Shown here in pieces: positions 11,801 to 20,273 of a stretch of 64,000 nucleotides of DNA. Source of the DNA: Mantis religiosa (Eukaryota; Arthropoda; Insecta; Mantodea; Mantidae); the NCBI GenBank assembly GCA_030765055.1, contig CM060947.1, positions 218,449,271-218,513,270 on the forward strand, read 5' to 3'. How positions within the stretch are numbered: position 1 is the first letter of the stretch; each line of letters opens with the position of its first letter. The notes below the pieces were generated by a model, which saw only the letters and a list, made by a program, of their open reading frames with translations, did no database searches and had not been told where the DNA came from. The translations under genes and the position numbers were made by a program.

Positions 11801-14800
11801 TACAATGTTACAGGAGGCCTCTGGAGAGTAGTTTCTTAAAAAGATAAGTGGAGTTTGTAACAAATTATTATATTTTATCGTAATACTTGGAGATAATGTT
11901 TTTCAGCCACTTACACCTTTTGAAACCTGCATTAACAGTTAATTCAACCAAATAAATAAAACCATGCTTCATCTATAAACAAATTAAATGTGGGTTAAGG
12001 GAACAATGATTAACTTTATCCACCACCTAGTTCCAGAAATTAACTGTAGTTACATGATCATGTGGCTGGAATTACATTTGTCTTATAAAGTATTCATTTT
12101 GAAAGCTTAATGAAATTTCAAATCAATTTCTATAACATTTAAATTTCTGATTTTTGTGCAACTCTTCTCAGAGATTTGTTCAGATTTTTTTCTTACTTTC
12201 CTCTCACATTATTGAGGTTTTCTTTAAAGAATATGGCAATCCAATGTCAGTTTCAAATCAAGGAAATTCTGTTTCGCTAAATTTATTTACAAGATTACAA
12301 ATGGTTTTTCTATAAGACAGAGGAGTAGCAGGGAATCTTTCTATAAATTGCTGTCACACAGGAGCTATACATGAAGATTTTGTGTGCTAAAGTATACAGG
12401 TTTTTTTAGTATTATCAAATTGCTGTCACACTTCTATAATGTTTACTATCACACAGGAGTTACACATGAAGATTTTGTGTGCTAAAGTATACAGGTGTTT
12501 TTAGCATTATCACAGTACTGACACATTGAAAGTTAGACACTCACTAGCCTGCACTCAGTGTGGATGGAACAGAAACAGTCAATGCAGGGTAAACATTCCT
12601 CTTAGCTTTCACAATCAAATTGCTTATTTATGTTTACAGGTATCAATGCCACATACACCTACTTCAATTGTATGCTACTCAATCCTAAGTCAATGTGAGA
12701 TTGCAAGTAACATGGCACGATATGATGGAATTGAATTTGGTCTGCGAGCTGCAGAAGACAGGTCAACTGAGGAACTGTATGCAGCTTCCCGCAGCCAAGG
12801 TTTCAATGAGATTGTAAGAGGACGCATCTTCTGTGGCAACTATTTTCTACTGCAGAGGTTATTATCTGCTATTATCCAATTCAACACCTTCCAAATACGT
12901 GAGCTTAACCTGAAAAGATTTTTTTTTTTTTTTTTTTTTCCAGGAATTACCATAAATATTTTGAACAGGCACTGAAGGTACGGCGACTTATTGCACAAGA
13001 TTTTGCACAGGTGTGGTCTTCAGGCATTGATGTTCTTTTAACACCTACAACTCTAACAGCAGCTCCTAAGTACTCAGAGTTTATTCAGAGAGATAGCCAG
13101 GAACAGTCATCCTCACAAGATTACTGTACTCAGCCAGCAAACATGGCAGGTAAGTTGAAGCTAGTTCAGAATAAACCAATAACAGAAAGTAAAATATTAT
13201 GTTAAATTTTGGTTTATGCTGGAAACAAGAACAAAATGCATTCATGGCCCTATTGATAGGAAGTGGAAAGCTAATTTTGTGCATTTGGATGTTAATTATT
13301 TTTTAAACTGACTGATAATGTTTTTATAGCAAGTAGAGGAAGTACTGCATTACATCAAAAAATTTGATACTAAGATTTCACTCCAAATGCATGTTTTGAG
13401 ATGAATTAACAAACAGACCAAAAAAAAAGCAATTTTACAAAAAGATGTGTGCATCCATGTTTGCCAGGGAACAGTATAACTATATATTTAAGAAATTTTT
13501 ATTACAAATGAAATTGTATCTTGAATTTTCTGGGAGCTTTTATAACTGGTAAATGATAATATAGACAAAATCTTGCAGCACAAAAAATATAAAGCTCATT
13601 AAAGCACACAATTTATGTCACACTTTTTGGTGCAGATCAGAGATATTATATCAGATATACTCCTTGTTATTAGTTTGAATTTTTAAATACTTACACTTTT
13701 CTCAAATGGGAAGTCATTGTTTTATTCTCTCTCTCTCTCTGCTATTCAAACAGAATGGAATTTTAAAGTTATTACGTAGCGACTGCTCTTAAAATTTAAA
13801 AAAAATTCAACTATCATTTAAAGTCTACTGTTGTATCAATCTCTTTGTACCTGCAAGAAAAATATATGCATAAGAGAATTTCTCTTGATTAACATGAAGT
13901 AGATAGAGGGATAAATGTAAAAATAGTATGTACAGGAATAGAGAAAGCCATGTGAGTACATCAAACCCTTTTTCATTTGTTTGCATTTCAACCACTATAA
14001 TGGAAGTTAGTCATTATCAGAATTTGTTAAAGGCTAAACCGTTTCTTATATTCTAAATATGGAACCATTACTATTTCCAATTACTCTAGTGAGAAATTTA
14101 TGCACCAAGTATGCATAAAAATTATTTGTTGGTCTTTATTGTTTTATGTTACTTTTATTGGCTTTTGTTATTCTTTTCATTTTCTTTTTTAGGTAATAAT
14201 TATGAGTTATATATTAAACAAACTACAAGTGATGCTTTGGCTAGAAAACTAACACCCAATGAATTTCAGATCAGATACACATATGAGTTCAGCATGAGGC
14301 AAAGTTATCTTACTTTTTAAGTTAATTGGTAGAAATTAATCATTTCTTCACACTAGCCCTACATAGGCTAAGGTTTTTGTATGGATAGAATCAACATGAA
14401 AAATTCATTGCCATGGCCAGGATTTGAACCACGGATCTTCTGATTTCCGTCCAGTCGTTCTGTCCCATTGAGCTACCATGGCCAACATGCCATCCTGACA
14501 TTAAATTCTCCAATTGACTCCTATATTTTCCCGGTAAACCACTAAGGGCTCTCGTATCCGAGATACACCATTTGTGGCAACTTACTATCATAAGTACTTA
14601 AATACCAGGTCTCGCCATTAAACTCTTATTATTTAAGTTAGTTGATGGAAATTAATCATTTCTTCACAGTTCATTTACCTTACTTACCCCGCTATGTCAT
14701 CTAATTTGTACATATTTATTCAATTGGACGTTGGAGATTGTGGAACTGCTATATAGGTAATGCAAGGGAGGAATGATCTTGTGATTGACATAACAACATA

Positions 14801-17800
14801 TAGTTGCTGCAAGATTTATCATCTGTCATCTTAGCCGTGTGTGTATGCGTGGATACTGGTGATACATGCAAACAGAATGACTTAATGATCCAAGTCCTAA
14901 ATATAGAAGTTAGAAATAGGCAGATGGGAGAGCTTTCCAGCATTCAAGTAGGCCTAAATGGGACTGTTTTGCTTTCATGACTTTTGGGAGGAAGGGATGA
15001 AGGGGAGACCAAAATGGCTACTGAAACTGGACAACTGAATCTGGGGTTCCTGATGAGTCAAACATGGTGGCAATCCTGAAGCTGGCCAGCTAGTCAAAAA
15101 TAAATTGGTAACCAGGTTACAAAGTGGTGATAACAGCAATCATGTATAACTCCTCTTTCTTGTAGTTAACATAATATTTATAAAGTACGAGGACCAACAT
15201 TTATTTTCCAGTTTTGCTGCTTTCTGCAGACCATTAACTCATTGCTCTCAGCCGCAAGATTAGACTTTTGGAACATATTATCTTGAAAACAGCAATGCAG
15301 GCATGTATCAACATATTAATGTGCTACCTTACCTTTCTACTTCTTAATATTATCCTTTCTGTATATGGCACTACAGATTGTGGACACTGATGATATAGGA
15401 AATGAAAATTGGGAAAGGAAGTTAGAAAGGAAGAGTTCCGGGCCGAAGTTTAGGATACCTTCCCAGCATTTGAGAACTGAGGAAAATCTAGAAAGAACCT
15501 CATCAGGAAGAATAGTCCTAGTTGGATTGGAACTGCAGATTTATCATTTGCAAGCCTGTGCCTTAATGACCTCAGCTGTCTGTATTGGTGTGTGCTGTCT
15601 TAGGAGACATTAATTTGATCAAAGCTGCTTTTAAATTAAATTATTATATTTTGATGAAGGACTCATGGAAAAGTATCAATAACAGAAATATAATGAATAG
15701 ACCCTTTTGCCCGCCTCGGTAGGTAGATGGTAGCACATCTGCCATACGTTCAAGAGGTCCCGAGTTCGAGTCTCAGTCAGGTTCAGTAACCTGGATAAGG
15801 CTTTTTCCAGGGTTTTCCCTTATCCTTAAAAGACAAATGTCAGGTTGCTCTAAGCTCCATGGACCCTGGACATATTTGAGCATCACCGTCCAATACGACT
15901 TAACGTTGGATGACGTAAAATTTAAAAAAAAAAAAAACAATTACATTATCAGATAATAATTTCCAACAATCAAGAATTGTGTTTGGATTCTTTGCTACAC
16001 CTTTTACACCTAAAAGCTGAGTTATAATATTCTGATGTGCAATTTTTGTTGGAGGAGCTCCGTTCTTGAACAGGTTTGTTGCATCATCATACATTTTGCA
16101 GTTTCCTAGTTTTGGAGTTGAAAGAGCTGCACTATCAGAGTTGCCGTCAGATTGTTCTGTTGCTATATGCTTGGGTTTAGATTGGATTTGGACCGTCTAT
16201 GTGCATATCATCCACTCTTCCTCAAATCACTTGAGAAGCTGTTCTTCCCTAGCCATGTTGATAATGGAAAAGAACGGGCATTTTGAAGGCAATGTCAAAA
16301 GCTAGAAGAAATAATAATTTTAAAAAAAAATTAATAATTTATGGTGCTGCAGCTTATGTTACTCATAGGCAGCACAGCTGGTGTTGAAAATATTTACAAA
16401 TAAACATAACAGGCCATGGCATTGAATTTTTCAGTTTGACTCTATTCAAAACATAACAGGCTTTATAATAAAATCTTGTGTGTTGATAAAATCAACAAGG
16501 CTGTGTTATTTTAGAATTACTTGAACAGTTGTCGGTTTCATTTTAACTACTACCAAGAAAATCAAATGCAAGTTATTTATATCATTTGTCATGTACGCCA
16601 GCTACAGAACAATGTTATGTGATAACTCCTGTGTTAGAAAAGGTCTAACAATGCACATCACTTTGAATAATAACACTCTCAACAATCTTTACTTTGTATT
16701 TATATACTTCATTCCACTTGAATGGTAATTAGAAATATCAACTGAGGCATTGCTACCTCTACATCTATTTGAATGAAAAAATAAACAAATTAGAACAACA
16801 TATTGTCAGTTAAATTTAAAGGGAGTGGATTAATGACTCTAAACACTTACTTTAAAATTTTCCTGGAACATGTTTCAGAGACTATTTGCCTCCATTGTCA
16901 ACTGGACATCGACTCAATAACACTGTTTTCAACACTTCCAAGAAAGGAATTATATTGTCAGTTGTTAGATTTTATGTAACATCACAAGCAATCACAGGTT
17001 AATTACTCCTGCTAGCATGTGGAAAGCCTGAAGTCTCTATTGCATCACATTGCTGAACCAGTTTGCCTCATACATCCACTCCTTGCGAGTGCACAATAAA
17101 CACTATGCACATGTGTACCATAATAAATCATTGCATTTATTGGCATTTTATATCTGTAAACATCCTAACGGTACCATGTTACCAAGATAACATACATCTC
17201 TTAATGTTATTATACTAAACCGATAGTTTTCTTACTATTTCAGAAGGCATAATAAAATGTATAAAAATTACATTATGATCAGAGAAGCCCAAATATTTGT
17301 GGAGAAAATGTTAAAGAATTTGCTTTTGTATCTGGTCCTAACATATACTTTTTAATTTTTGTTATTAGGACACTTATTATTGGGAGTAGTTTGAACAAAT
17401 GTACTAGCATAATGTAATTTATTTTACTATGTTGTAATATTTGCAAGAGATGATTGTAATTTTCAAAGGCTCCTAAGCATTTTTCAGGAGATCTGTAAAT
17501 ACAAACTGCCGCCACCACCGCCATCACCTTTGTGTTGTGGATTTCTGCTTTTACTACATGTTCAGAATCTTTTTCTTTAAGCTATTTTAGGAAATATGTT
17601 TCTTAGTTATAAAAATTACAATATGTCCATTCTTTAAAATGCAGCAATTGAACAGACCAATCATATTTACATTTTTGAGAGCTGTTACGGTTAATTCATG
17701 TTTACAAAGCCAATGTTTAGCGGTACAAACTATCTTGATCTTTAATTAACTTTAAAGAGAGTCGATTAAAGACACTAGAGAACACTTACTTTTAAATTGT

Positions 17801-20206
17801 TGTCTAGTGTCTTTAATCGACTCTCTTTAAAGTTAATTTATCATAACAACACTGTTTTCAACACTTCCAAGAAAGTAATTGTATCTTGATCTTGTTGCAT
17901 TCCATTGTAGTATGTTCAAATCTCCAAATACAGCCCCCACCCGGAGATCCGAATGGGGGACTATTACTCAGGATTGTTAGTAGGAGACGACATAAACATA
18001 GTTTATTGAGCAGGTTTCAACTGTTTCTTATGGACACCTCTTTTTTTATAAGTAGGCAGTTGAATCGTTCCTTCTTAACCCTCATATTGTGGAGGGAACA
18101 CATCTGTCGTTGGTCTACGGATCCGCCGGATCAGGCTTGGCAAATCATTATGATATCACCAGCCTTTCCTTCATTTGCCAGATGAAGGACGTTCCCACTG
18201 CCATGACAAGTCAGCAGTAAATTTATAAATGGCATTTCCTCCATTTTGATGAAACAGTTATACTGCTGTAGCTCGGTCCCCAGAGCCTCATCTGTTAAAG
18301 CAGGGTGCACCACGGGCAGGAAGAGGATGGGATTTGGACAGGAGAGGCTATAAGAGGCGCATCACTATCCCTTACACCCAGCAAGCAGATATGTTGGCCA
18401 AGAAGGGTTCCAAAATATCTCAAACAACGAAACAAAATATCCCCTATGAAACAGTTAAAAGATTAATCAAAAACATCTTCACAAAACTATATAACAACTA
18501 CCTAGTTTCCTCTGAAAAACTTAATTAGAAAGATCTCCAAAACAAACTAAAGACAATTCCAGATCTACCTCAAAAATCTTCAGTAGCAATGTTCAGATTA
18601 ATCACACGCCACGATTGTTTGAATGGACATTTATTCAAGGTTAGATTAACAACTTCTCCACAGTGCTGTTTATGTGGTAAAGACAATTTAATGAACATCG
18701 ATCATCTAACTGTATGTGAAACTCTCCAAAATCGAGAAGATCTAGTCTCCAAATATTGGGAAGCAAGAAGAAAAATGATTTTATTATCAAATTCTGAGCA
18801 TTAAATACACACATACTATCTTGATCTCTTTTAATTCAGAGTTTAAAAGAACTTCTAATTCAATTGCCTCCTAAGCTCTGTATGTTTTGCAACATGTTAG
18901 GTAATTTAAAAAATTTACCATTCCAATGGATACCAGAACAACTACTTAAAGTGCAGAAATAGGAACTGGTAACTGATTATAGGGACCAGTACAACACAGA
19001 TTTTTACATCAACAGAGAATTATGAAGAAATCTGCTGTTCACTTTGCAGTATGTTGAACAAAATTGTCATTTTGCTCTACATCCATCAACTCACACTTTA
19101 GTTGCCCTTAAGCACTGATGTAAATATCCCATTTAACAGTTTTCCAAATTTATAAGACTCTGCTCTTTCATTCCTAGCAAAATTGAAGCCATTAAACCAG
19201 AAATTTTCATCTTCAAATAATTTTAGTTGAACACAACCAGTAGAGTTTCCTTTTATTTTTCTTGTGCTTATGCCATTTCAGTGAAGCACTTCACTTATGA
19301 TTATTCCAGCAGTTCTCACTTGTGATCCAATGCTATTCCATTGTTTTTCCCCACAATGTTCTACACTCATTCTGATATGTTTGTGCCAGCATGCACTAGT
19401 ATCACATCTGAATTTGTTTTCTTTAAATCTAACACTTCCACTCTGGTTTGCAGTTCATTCACTCTTATTTCGGGATAGCAACATACTTGGTATTCTTTCT
19501 ATTTTCATGCACTGCCAACAAATTTTAGAATGGAATCCCTGAGTACTAACACACAGCTTTTATCTTTTCTCAGATCGATTCTAGAGCTTCGAAGAACTTT
19601 GATTAGCAAAATATTTGTCTCAAGATTTTGAAATACAAAATGAATGTGCTACATTTATTTTTCAATACTGTGACAGCTGTTGGGTAATTGATGATAATAC
19701 TTGATACTGAAGCAAAACTACTTGTGGGTTATTTCCTCATGCAATTACCCATGAACTATCATGTATATGGTACACTTCATTATTTGACTACAGGTTTACT
19801 TTGTGCTAGAAAACCATAAATGGATGCAGTTTGAATATTGTGCAGCTGAGACATTCCTTAAATCTTGTTTTATTTAAAGTTCACATATTTGGTTGTAGCT
19901 TGAATTTTGATGCTGAAATTTTATGTATAAAAAATTGATTTATATGAGTAGCCTGTAAGTCTACCATGAAGTGTTAATGATTAGTGTATCCTACAGCTAT
20001 TATTCACCAATTTACTTCTTTTTTCTTTTCTTTTTTTTTCCCTAGGTTGTCCAGCTGTTACCATTCCAATCAGACTATCAGAACAAGGATTGCCTTTAAG
20101 TCTGCAGTTAATGGCACAGAACTTCAGGGAAGATTTGTTGTTAAATGTTGCCAACTGGTTAGAAAACATAGTTAACTTTCCAAGGCTTGAAGTATTGGTA
20201 AAATGA
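1006..20206 (+). CDS. QRSL1: QRSL1 / GatA, mitochondrial glutamyl-tRNA(Gln) amidotransferase subunit A (5' partial, 6 exons)
   Basis: Six exons (1006-1200, 6514-6689, 8961-9166, 12640-12857, 12944-13149, 20046-20206) join in frame to 386 residues plus TGA. That is roughly the C-terminal three quarters of the usual ~500-530 residue protein. In the family, GatA is the amidase of the GatCAB complex in the mitochondrial matrix: it frees ammonia from glutamine so that Glu-tRNA(Gln) becomes Gln-tRNA(Gln). The amidase signature is visible: GGSSGGSA in the first exon (cis-serine) and GSDTGGSTRNPA in the second (nucleophile serine). The catalytic lysine would lie upstream of the window. No stop or frameshift occurs in any exon and all phases agree, so the gene looks functional. 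Introns of 5.3, 2.3, 3.5, 0.086 and 6.9 kb are loaded with repeats. Confidence 0.93.
1916..2139. mobile_element. PLE fold-back insertion, 224 bp, 12-bp TSD
   Basis: A near-perfect hairpin: the left arm (about 1918-1997) is the reverse complement of the right arm (about 2008-2091). It is flanked by a direct 12-bp repeat ATAGAATAATCT (1904-1915 and 2140-2151). The right arm holds CTGATGA, a 6-bp stem AAGAGC/GCTCTT, GAAAC and GTT, the hammerhead-like core also seen at other PLE 3' ends in the window. The same terminal sequence recurs as the 30-bp insertion at 58544. No reverse-transcriptase sequence is left. Assignment to PLEs rests on these shared features. Confidence 0.75.
2152..2819. other. 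Intron stretch without recognised content
   Basis: AT-rich intron of QRSL1. There is a local repetition of TTTATTA and AATAAATCCA motifs around 2440-2510, but no coding exon or known element. Confidence 0.5.
2820..2850 (+). repeat. Poly-A run, 31 bases
   Basis: Uninterrupted A tract. It may be the tail of an inserted retroelement, but neither a tRNA-like head nor a target duplication is clear. Confidence 0.7.
2851..3120 (+). pseudogene. LINE-like C-terminal remnant
   Basis: A shifted plus-strand reading around 2920-3060 gives RIPKIAINCIPKGTRNLGR, then WAGQIGARTD and an arginine-rich end. It resembles the tail of insect non-LTR ORF2 proteins (lines such as GRPRKRW are common there). A stop and frame shifts break it. 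The clade is not determined. Confidence 0.45.
3121..3849. other. Intron stretch without recognised content
   Basis: AT-rich intron of QRSL1; no exon, SINE head or element terminus recognised. Confidence 0.5.
3852..4523 (-). mobile_element. Mariner-like fold-back element, 672 bp, TA target site
   Basis: Long terminal inverted repeats (about 190 bp, 3852-4041 against 4334-4523) begin CAGTGTGATCC / TAGTGTGATCC and are flanked by TA dinucleotides at 3850-3851 and 4524-4525. The centre, read on the minus strand, encodes the end of a mariner-type DDE transposase: QQDGAMCHTSNDTMELVIS, then SFFDNRIISKGL, then a broken stretch corresponding to the usual PPxSPDLTPxDFFLWG block. Both arms contain the transposase C-terminus and 3' UTR, so this is not an ordinary TIR pair. 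It looks like an element whose 3' end has been duplicated in inverted orientation while the 5' end was lost. Not active. Confidence 0.75.
4526..4990. other. Intron stretch without recognised content
   Basis: No coding exon. It sits between the mariner fold-back and the first solo LTR. Small ORFs here have no recognisable motif. Confidence 0.5.
4991..5407 (+). mobile_element. Solo LTR 1 (Ty3/gypsy-type), plus orientation
   Basis: Begins TGTCACC and ends AAAGTTACA, about 417 bp. It holds a TATA box (TATAAAAGG near 5180) and a polyadenylation signal in GGAAATAAAGAGC near 5340. The end and poly-A region (ACCCACAAAG, ACCAAAGTG, TCTACGGAAATAA) are shared with the LTRs of the element at 46701-49601, so they are related families. 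It is followed by ATTAGCTGCTCCCTAG, which also follows LTR 3 in inverted orientation. Confidence 0.75.
5425..5667 (+). mobile_element. Solo LTR 2, 5'-truncated, plus orientation
   Basis: Matches LTR 1 from the TTTCTGGAATAGTGAG block before the TATA box to the AAAGTCACA end. It lacks the first ~170 bp. It is joined to LTR 1 through a 17-base spacer. Confidence 0.7.
5708..6118 (-). mobile_element. Solo LTR 3, inverted, about 411 bp
   Basis: The reverse complement of the same LTR: it begins (minus strand) TGTCATGA at 6118 and ends GTTACA at 5708. With LTR 1 and 2 it makes an inverted cluster, and the 40-base spacer at 5668-5707 shares its outer part with the spacer after LTR 1. Short ORFs on either strand are LTR shadows. 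Confidence 0.75.
6119..6513. other. Intron remainder before QRSL1 exon b
   Basis: AT-rich, with a T tract at about 6381-6396. A short piece near 6227-6275 (CACTGCCATGACA... AAATTTA) resembles one near 18198-18222 and may be an uncharacterised repeat. Confidence 0.45.
6514..6689 (+). CDS. QRSL1: QRSL1 exon b (nucleophile serine)
   Basis: Acceptor TTTACAG before 6514, donor GTATGT at 6690. It encodes ALGSDTGGSTRNPASYCG followed by VVGLKPTYGLLSRHGLIPLV and NSMDVPGILTRTVEDAATLL. GSDTGGSTR holds the acyl-enzyme nucleophile serine, and the SRHGLIP and SMD blocks are diagnostic for GatA-type amidases. The exon begins after a two-base split codon and ends one base into an asparagine codon. Confidence 0.95.
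7058..7286 (+). mobile_element. tRNA-derived SINE, type A
   Basis: The head is tRNA-like with a B box (AAGTTTGAATCTTGG) and the body is shared with copies at 15711 and 57772 (GGATAAGG, TCCAGGGTTTTC, GAGCATCATTTCATC, GACTTAATG). It ends in a poly-A tail at about 7277-7286. Confidence 0.8.
7361..7440 (+). mobile_element. SINE type A, 3'-truncated head
   Basis: Only the tRNA-like head, with B box CAAGTTCAAATCTTGG, up to GGTGAGTTAT. It is then fused directly to a type B SINE. Confidence 0.7.
7446..7636 (+). mobile_element. tRNA-derived SINE, type B (degraded A box)
   Basis: Contains GGCCATGGTA, a damaged A box, GGTTCAAATCCCGG as B box, and the type B tail (GAATTTTTTAGTTTGACTC, CCTTAGCCTATACATGGC, GTGTGAAGAATCATTAAT). 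Confidence 0.75.
7661..7930 (+). mobile_element. tRNA-derived SINE, type B with 5' module
   Basis: A 5' module (CTCAAGTACTTACAATAG, GAGAGCTCCTAGTGGTTTAC) precedes the tRNA-like part GGCCATGGTAGCTCAATGGG ... GGTTCAAATCCCGGCCATGG. The A box (TAGCTCAATGGG) and B box are good. The same module-plus-head layout is found at 10750-11280 and 14317-14668. Confidence 0.8.
7931..8960. other. Intron with a diverged repeat (about 8180-8560)
   Basis: 8180-8560 aligns by eye, with many mismatches and in the same order, to 13480-13970 in a later intron of the same gene. Shared pieces include ACAAATGAAATGTATTATC, TATCTTGAATTTTC and AAAAATAGT.TGTACA. It is likely an old, uncharacterised interspersed repeat. 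I see no coding content. Confidence 0.4.
8961..9166 (+). CDS. QRSL1: QRSL1 exon c
   Basis: Acceptor ATGTAG before 8961, donor GTTTGT at 9167. It encodes ILAGHDPYDSTTV (GatA block GxDPxDST), then an insect-variable stretch, then ISIGIPMEYHCAGMSGEVLD and a helix ending in SGAKVKQ. It ends exactly at a codon boundary, matching the next exon. Confidence 0.92.
9340..9440 (-). mobile_element. PLE 3'-end fragment (third family)
   Basis: Matches 44560-44650 and, in reverse, 56560-56645. On the minus strand it has CTGAGGA (9426-9420), a stem, GAAAC (9402-9398) and GTA (9388-9386), the hammerhead-like core. The reverse-transcriptase part is absent. Confidence 0.6.
9710..10020 (+). repeat. Minisatellite, about 64-bp unit, 4-5 copies
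   Basis: Diverged tandem units each contain a variant of ACTTTTCAGTTTGGCCCACA, GCCAACTAACTTCAATGGAC and GGTTTCTTCCCATGT. Units start near 9715, 9780, 9845, 9910 and 9980. An open frame of 174 codons across it is a by-product of the 3n-like spacing and has no recognisable domain. The flanking 9441-9709 is non-repetitive, GC-richer than its surroundings and unrecognised. Confidence 0.75.
10021..10749. other. Intron stretch without recognised content
   Basis: AT-rich, no exon or known element seen between the minisatellite and the SINE at 10750. Confidence 0.5.
10750..11280 (+). mobile_element. SINE type B split by a LINE fragment
   Basis: 10750-10790 is the SINE 5' module and 11083-11280 is the rest (module end, tRNA-like head GGCCATGGCAGCTCAATGGG, B box GGCTCATATCCCGG, tail). 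Between them lies a LINE piece flanked by the 8-bp repeat AATAGTTG (10783-10790 and 11075-11082). Confidence 0.75.
10791..11074 (-). pseudogene. LINE C-terminal fragment (HxxxC zinc-knuckle region)
   Basis: Minus-strand reading: IIPEIPRKAAVANFRLLTEH, then NYLAKHLHRIGIYTSPNFPL, then CNKEEEMTEEHLLTCESLP. This is the region after the RNase H domain of Jockey/R1/I-type non-LTR elements, with the conserved FRL..H, CP.C (here PLC) and EHLL.C motifs. It is 5'-truncated, about 284 bp, inserted in a SINE. A stop occurs near its end. Confidence 0.75.
11281..12340. other. Intron stretch without recognised content
   Basis: AT-rich intron. Two modest ORFs (76 and 69 codons, 11477-11782) overlap on opposite strands and have no recognisable motif. 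Confidence 0.45.
12352..12516 (+). repeat. Imperfect tandem duplication, about 97-bp period
   Basis: The block CACACAGGAG.TA.ACATGAAG ... GTGCTAAAGTATACAGGT occurs at about 12352-12419 and 12449-12516 with few changes, ending some 120 bases before QRSL1 exon d. Confidence 0.75.
12640..12857 (+). CDS. QRSL1: QRSL1 exon d
   Basis: Acceptor TTTACAG before 12640, donor GTTATT at 12858. It reads VSMPHTPTSIVCYSILSQCE, then IASNMARYDGIEFG, then QGFNEIVRGRIFCGNYFLLQ. The EIASNMARYDG and GRIFxGNYFLL blocks are conserved in GatA (substrate-binding and helical region). It ends two bases into an arginine codon. It is followed by an 86-bp intron with a long T tract, by far the shortest in the gene. Confidence 0.94.
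12944..13149 (+). CDS. QRSL1: QRSL1 exon e
   Basis: Acceptor CCAG after a T tract, donor GTAAGT at 13150. It encodes NYHKYFEQALKVRRLIAQDF, then SGIDVLLTPTTLTAAPKY, then a hydrophilic serine/glutamine-rich loop and QPANMAG. The DVLLTPT and NMAG blocks are typical GatA core. It ends one base into a glycine codon. Confidence 0.94.
13150..14316. other. Intron with second copy of a diverged repeat (13480-13970)
   Basis: Partner of 8180-8560. It also has a short CT run near 13727-13740. No exon found. Confidence 0.4.
14317..14668 (-). mobile_element. SINE type B, inverted, with duplicated tail
   Basis: On the minus strand: 5' module, tRNA-like head (GGCCATGGTAGCTCAATGGG), B box GGTTCAAATCCTGG and tail. 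A ~35-bp direct repeat (GAAATTAATCATTTCTTCAC core) borders it at 14317-14351 and 14634-14668, including part of the SINE tail, so it is longer than an ordinary target duplication. Confidence 0.75.
14669..15710. other. Intron stretch without recognised content
   Basis: No exon or known repeat. An 82-codon ORF at 15365-15613 has no recognisable motif. Confidence 0.45.
15711..15937 (+). mobile_element. SINE type A, full length
   Basis: Begins CCGCCTCGGTAGGTAGATGG (A-box region), B box GAGTTCGAGTCTCAG, body as in the other type A copies, poly-A at 15923-15937. It is the least diverged type A head in the window. Confidence 0.85.
15938..16410. other. Intron stretch without recognised content
   Basis: ORF 16066-16305 (79 codons) has no recognisable domain. 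Nothing else seen. Confidence 0.4.
16411..16445 (+). mobile_element. SINE type B tail fragment
   Basis: GGCCATGGCATTGAATTTTT and TCAGTTTGACTCTAT match the junction between head and tail of type B SINEs; the rest is missing. Confidence 0.6.
16812..16951 (-). mobile_element. PLE 3'-end insertion, 140 bp, 12-bp TSD
   Basis: Flanked by ATATTGTCAGTT at 16800-16811 and 16952-16963. Its sequence parallels the insertion at 38876-39031 (AACACTTACTTT..AATTTTCC.GGAAC, CAACTGGACAT.GACT, CACTGTTTTCAACACTTCC). On the minus strand GAAAC (16876-16872) and GTA (16850-16848) are present, but the CTGANGA box has decayed to TTGACAA. Confidence 0.75.
16964..17730. other. Intron stretch without recognised content
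   Basis: AT-rich, no exon or element recognised. Confidence 0.45.
17743..17881. mobile_element. PLE fold-back insertion, 139 bp, 12-bp TSD
   Basis: Flanked by TATCTTGATCTT at 17731-17742 and 17882-17893. The left half is a hairpin (AACTTTAAAGAGAGTCGATT ... AATCGACTCTCTTTAAAGTT) and the right half ends CACTGTTTTCAACACTTCC like the insertion at 16812. A third near-copy of the 12-mer (TATCTTGATCTC) lies at 18816. Confidence 0.75.
18334..18804 (+). pseudogene. LINE fragment: RNase H end and C-terminal zinc knuckle
   Basis: Two in-frame pieces split by one stop: QQADMLAKKGSKISQTTKQN (the QADxLAK motif is the end of a LINE RNase H domain), then VAMFRLITRHDCLNGHLFKV, SPQCCLCGKDNLMNIDHLTVC and YWEARRKM. 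The motifs FRL..RHDCL, CCLCG and DHL..C match I/Jockey-type non-LTR proteins. It is 5'-truncated and part of a block (about 17894-18815) bounded by the 12-mer TATCTTGATCT(T/C). 17894-18333 itself is unrecognised. Confidence 0.75.
18828..20045. other. Intron stretch without recognised content
   Basis: Ends in the polypyrimidine tract and CCTAG acceptor of the last QRSL1 exon. No element recognised. Confidence 0.45.
20046..20206 (+). CDS. QRSL1: QRSL1 last coding exon and stop
   Basis: A strong polypyrimidine tract and CCTAG precede 20046. It encodes GCPAVTIPIRLSEQGLPLSL, then QLMAQNFREDLLLNVANWLE and a short tail ending in LEVLVK, TGA at 20204-20206. The block around EQGLPLSLQLM is the conserved C-terminal core. 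The tail is shorter than in human QRSL1, which has a longer variable C-terminus. Confidence 0.92.
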
Positions 20207-20267
20207 TATGATCTCATTAAACTTAATACTTTTATATTTATTTTAAATAATTTAATTGATGTAGCTT

Positions 20268-20273
20268 AATAAA
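20268..20273 (+). terminator. Polyadenylation signal of QRSL1
   Basis: AATAAA lies 62 bases after the QRSL1 stop. A short 3' UTR of about 80 bases would follow if cleavage occurs 10-30 bases downstream. Confidence 0.6.

Noticed and set aside
15365..15613. 82-codon ORF in a QRSL1 intron
   Set aside because: No motif, and the flanking exons of QRSL1 join in frame without it.
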